A stretch of DNA of 46,500 nucleotides, taken from assembly GCA_964580815.1 (NCBI GenBank), contig CAZOLY010000002.1, positions 1-46,500 on the forward strand. Direction: 5' to 3'. A model generated the notes under the pieces. It ran no database searches. It was given only the letters and a program-made list of their open reading frames with translations, and was not told the DNA's origin. A program made the translations under genes and the position numbers. Within the stretch, counting starts at the first letter, position 1; each line of letters starts with the position of its first letter. Positions 44,033 through 46,500 of this stretch are shown here, in pieces. This stretch comes from G020354785 sp964580815 (lineage in GTDB: Bacteria > Bacteroidota > Bacteroidia > Bacteroidales > UBA10428).

Positions 44033-45162
44033 AAAAATATTTATACATATTATTTTCTTCAGTGTTTATTTACACAGGCCTGTCTGCGCAGGATATTGCA
44101 TTTAAAGGACAAATAAATTCGTGGCTCTCAATCAACCACGTTAGCGATTTTAAAACCCGCGGAGGGTTGAGATATATTCCGTCTGTTACAATTGAAAAAC
44201 AGGTAAAAAAAATAAAATACGATACTGAAATATCCTTAAATACTTACGGAACATTAGATTATGACAATGGGGAATTTGATGCAAAAGGAAATTTAAAACC
44301 CTACCGTCTATGGATAAGAATGTCATCCGAGCAGTTTGAGATACGAGCCGGACTTCAGAAAATAAATTTCGGGTCTGCTTCAATATTGCGCCCTTTAATG
44401 TGGTTCGACCGTATCGATCCCCGTGATCCCCTGCAGCTTACCGACGGTGTTTATGCATTACTGGGAAGGTATTACTTTCTTAATAATGCCAATATATGGC
44501 TATGGGGTCTTTATGGTAATGAGAATACCAGGGGATGGGAGATTGTCCCCTCAAATAAAAAGCGGCCTGAATATGGCGGGCGGCTTCAGCTGCCGGCCTT
44601 AAAAGGAGAGCTGGCTATGTCCGTTCACAACCGCCAGGTTGATTATAGTAAATCAGTGATTGATACCAGTATGACCAGTCTTAAAAACTCAAATGAACAC
44701 AGGCTTGGGCTTGATGGTAAATGGGATATCGGCATAGGCCTGTGGTTTGAAAGCGTATTGCTTCATCAGGATATTCCCAAAAACTATTTGCCATGGCAGC
44801 AACAAGTTAACCTGGGAATTGATTATACATTTAAAATAGGGAATGGCCTTAATGCAATAAATGAGTTTCTCTGGGCTTCAGCTTCGGAAAATATTTTTCA
44901 GTCAGATAACAGTATTTTATTCTCTGCCCTGGCCCTAAGATACCCGGTAGGACTCCTGGACAACATAACAGGTATGGTATATTACGACTGGACAAATGAT
45001 GGATTATACAGGTTTGTAAACTGGCAACGCCAGTACGATAATATCAGCTTGTACCTCATGTTGTTCTGGAATCCGGACGAATTCAATATTTACAGCAATA
45101 TTCAGGAAACTGATTTATTTAAAGGAAAGGGAATACAGTTTATGTTCGTTTATAACTACTAA
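44029..45162 (+). CDS. Outer-membrane beta-barrel protein of the TetR/ABC operon
   Basis: A 377-residue protein starting with GTG at 44029 in a 4-base GTGA overlap with tetR. It has a signal peptide (YLYILFSSVFIYTGLSAQ) and repeated amphipathic strands: INSWLSINHVSDFKTRGGL, KYDTEISLNTYGTL, RLWIRMSSEQFEIRAGLQKINFG, ending QFMFVYNY with a terminal Tyr, consistent with a porin-like barrel of about 16 strands. I cannot name the family; similar barrels (DUF1302-like or alginate-export-like) accompany ABC export systems. An ABC ATPase gene follows after 41 bases, so export of a substrate through both membranes is plausible. Confidence 0.75.
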   Translation: MKKYLYILFSSVFIYTGLSAQDIAFKGQINSWLSINHVSDFKTRGGLRYIPSVTIEKQVKKIKYDTEISLNTYGTLDYDNGEFDAKGNLKPYRLWIRMSSEQFEIRAGLQKINFGSASILRPLMWFDRIDPRDPLQLTDGVYALLGRYYFLNNANIWLWGLYGNENTRGWEIVPSNKKRPEYGGRLQLPALKGELAMSVHNRQVDYSKSVIDTSMTSLKNSNEHRLGLDGKWDIGIGLWFESVLLHQDIPKNYLPWQQQVNLGIDYTFKIGNGLNAINEFLWASASENIFQSDNSILFSALALRYPVGLLDNITGMVYYDWTNDGLYRFVNWQRQYDNISLYLMLFWNPDEFNIYSNIQETDLFKGKGIQFMFVYNY

Positions 45163-45203
45163 TATGATATCAATTTTGAATAACTTGCAATAAATAAATA
45201 AAA

Positions 45204-45902
45204 ATGGAAAAAAGTAAAATCATAACTCTTGAAGGAGTAAAGAAACATTTTCCTATAGGAGGAGGAAAGTTTACGGCTTTAAACGGGATTGACCTTACAT
45301 TTGGCGAAGGTGAATTCGCCGGCTTTGTCGGCCCCAGCGGATCGGGTAAAACGACACTTTTAAATATAATTGGTTCTCTTGACACCCCTTCTGAAGGAAA
45401 AGTATTAGTTCTTGACAACGACATCGGAAAGTTAACGGCTAAAAAGGCAGCGATGCTCCGCAGAAAAAAGTTAGGATTCATTTTTCAAACCTATAATCTG
45501 CTGCCTGTTTACACTGTGTTTGAAAATGTTGAATTTCCATTGTTGCTTTTTAATATGAACTCATCTGGCAGAAAAAAAGCCGTGCTGGACGCCCTTGAAT
45601 GGGTCGGATTAACAGATAAAATAAAATCCAGGCCCGCTCAGTTATCAGGCGGGGAATGCCAGAGGGTAGCTATTGCCAGGGCTATGGTAAAAAAACCTGT
45701 GGTTGTTTTGGCAGATGAACCGACAGCAAATTTAGATTCCGAGAACTCTCATCATATTTTGCAAACCATGGAAAATCTTAATAAAGATTTGCAGACTACG
45801 TTCATTTTTGCTACTCATGATGATAAAGTAATCAATTACTTAAAAAGAAAAATTCTTCTTCAGGATGGTAAAGTAACTGCTGATAAAATTATCACCAATT
45901 AG
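45204..45902 (+). CDS. ABC transporter ATP-binding protein (LolD/MacB-type)
   Basis: A 232-residue ATPase with Walker A GPSGSGKTT, Q-loop FIFQTYNLLPVYTVFENVE (the MacB/LolD hallmark FQxxNLLPxLTxxENV), signature LSGGECQRVA (Cys for the usual Gln at one place), Walker B VVLADEPTANLD and the ATHDD switch. The sequence places it in the LolD/MacB/FtsE group, which works with FtsX-type permeases without transporting substrate through a classical channel. The partner permease follows after 16 bases. In the same operon as tetR and an outer-membrane barrel. Confidence 0.93.
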   Translation: MEKSKIITLEGVKKHFPIGGGKFTALNGIDLTFGEGEFAGFVGPSGSGKTTLLNIIGSLDTPSEGKVLVLDNDIGKLTAKKAAMLRRKKLGFIFQTYNLLPVYTVFENVEFPLLLFNMNSSGRKKAVLDALEWVGLTDKIKSRPAQLSGGECQRVAIARAMVKKPVVVLADEPTANLDSENSHHILQTMENLNKDLQTTFIFATHDDKVINYLKRKILLQDGKVTADKIITN

Positions 45903-45904
45903 TT

Positions 45905-45912
45905 AAGGAGGG
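45905..45912 (+). promoter_or_regulatory. Shine-Dalgarno site of the ABC permease gene
   Basis: AAGGAGGG ends six bases before the ATG at 45919, fixing the start of the permease. This is one of only two strong sites noticed in the window. Confidence 0.65.
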
Positions 45913-45918
45913 AAAATT

Positions 45919-46500
45919 ATGTTAGCAATAAAATTGGCTTATCGAAACCTGGTCGGTGCAGGCTTAAGAACCTGGCTCAATGTATTTGTATTGTCCTTTG
46001 TATACATACTTATTATCTGGCATTACGGTATTATCGATGGCTGGAATTATCAAGCCAGAAAGGATATGCAGGCCTGGGAAGTTGGAAATGGAGAGTACTG
46101 GCAACAAAATTACGATCCTTACGATTTCTTTACGCTGGAAGAAAGCCATGCTCAAATTCCTGAAACCTTTAAAAAAGGGATGGCAGAAGGAAATATTACA
46201 CCTGTTTTAATAAATCAGGGATCAGTATATCCTGAAGGCAGGATTCAAAGTTTGCTATTAAAAGGAATAGATCCTGATCAAAAAGTGCTTGCCTTGCCTA
46301 CTGCAGAAATGAATATCTACCTGGAAGAAATACCTGTAATTATTGGTCGAAGAATGGCCAAAAGCTGCAAATTAAAGGAAGGCGATATAACGACAATCAG
46401 ATGGAGAGATGTAAATGGAACCTTTGATGCAACAGAGGTGAAAGTTGCAAAGGTATTTAACTGTAATGTCCCTAATGTTGATGCCGGGCAAATGTGGATT
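45919..46500 (+). CDS. ABC transporter permease (FtsX/MacB-like), cut by window edge
   Basis: The first 194 residues are present and the frame is open to the last base. The start MLAIKLAYRNLVGAGLRTWL is the cytoplasmic N-terminal helix typical of MacB/LolC-type permeases (x-LAxRNLxRxxxRT). It is followed by one membrane segment (LNVFVLSFVYILIIWHYGI) and a large extracytoplasmic region with a MacB_PCD-like pattern (GNITPVLINQGSVYPEG, LLKGIDPDQ, IIGRRMAKSCKLKEGD). The remaining three membrane helices should be downstream. With the upstream ATPase it makes a complete MacB/Lol-type pair. Confidence 0.85.
   Translation, partial: MLAIKLAYRNLVGAGLRTWLNVFVLSFVYILIIWHYGIIDGWNYQARKDMQAWEVGNGEYWQQNYDPYDFFTLEESHAQIPETFKKGMAEGNITPVLINQGSVYPEGRIQSLLLKGIDPDQKVLALPTAEMNIYLEEIPVIIGRRMAKSCKLKEGDITTIRWRDVNGTFDATEVKVAKVFNCNVPNVDAGQMWI

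Overview
The window looks like chromosomal DNA of an AT-rich environmental member of the Bacteroidota, probably a Bacteroidales/Marinilabiliales-type marine, sediment or anaerobic lineage. The evidence is: several secreted proteins ending in type IX secretion (T9SS) type A sorting domains; Bacteroidota-only families such as the DUF3078 outer-membrane barrel; TAnnTTTG-type -7 promoter elements; mostly absent Shine-Dalgarno sequences; and a short-lid 190-residue adenylate kinase. No tRNA, rRNA, insertion sequence, phage gene or CRISPR array was seen, and no gene-free stretch exceeds 300 bases.

Left part (1-9.1 kb, + strand): the window opens inside an SGNH-hydrolase gene, followed by a complete SGNH hydrolase and an enlarged MBOAT O-acyltransferase, a cassette typical of surface polysaccharide O-acylation. 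Next come a lipocalin-like lipoprotein, then a Rossmann-fold protein, a membrane-anchored MutS-family ATPase and a SAM methyltransferase in tight succession, then a small membrane protein.

Carbohydrate part (9.2-17.6 kb): on the - strand, a Tat-exported aldo/keto reductase with two 4Fe-4S motifs, a T9SS-sorted SMP-30-type beta-propeller (lactonase-like) and a GH31 lipoprotein with a PA14 insert. On the + strand, a TraB/GumN protein and a secreted GH9 glucanase. Together they suggest beta-glucan or xyloglucan breakdown and oxidation outside the cytoplasm.

Middle (17.6-25.8 kb): a methyltransferase, a BKACE-type beta-keto acid cleavage enzyme overlapping a GNAT-like gene, and a - strand operon purE / PorV-like barrel / helix-hairpin-helix barrel. 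Divergent from it is the housekeeping set hpt-adk-obg.

Right part (25.8-46.5 kb): a secreted jelly-roll protein divergent from an AraC regulator, with an inverted pair of promoter-like elements between them. Then a 2368-residue secreted protein made of five ~424-444-residue beta-helix modules, with two cadherin-like domains and a T9SS signal. After that: a PAP2 phosphatase, an MFS transporter with a GNAT enzyme, a lipoprotein, a DUF4380 protein, a DUF3078 barrel, a small protein with a stand-alone LytTR regulator, HU, and an overlapping run rtcB-tetR-barrel-ABC ATPase-ABC permease that leaves the window.

The most unusual items are the modular giant protein (paired cysteines gained or lost together, near-identical DNA between linkers), the purE/PorV-like/HHH-barrel operon, the membrane MutS between two Rossmann genes, and the rtcB-led regulator/transporter operon.
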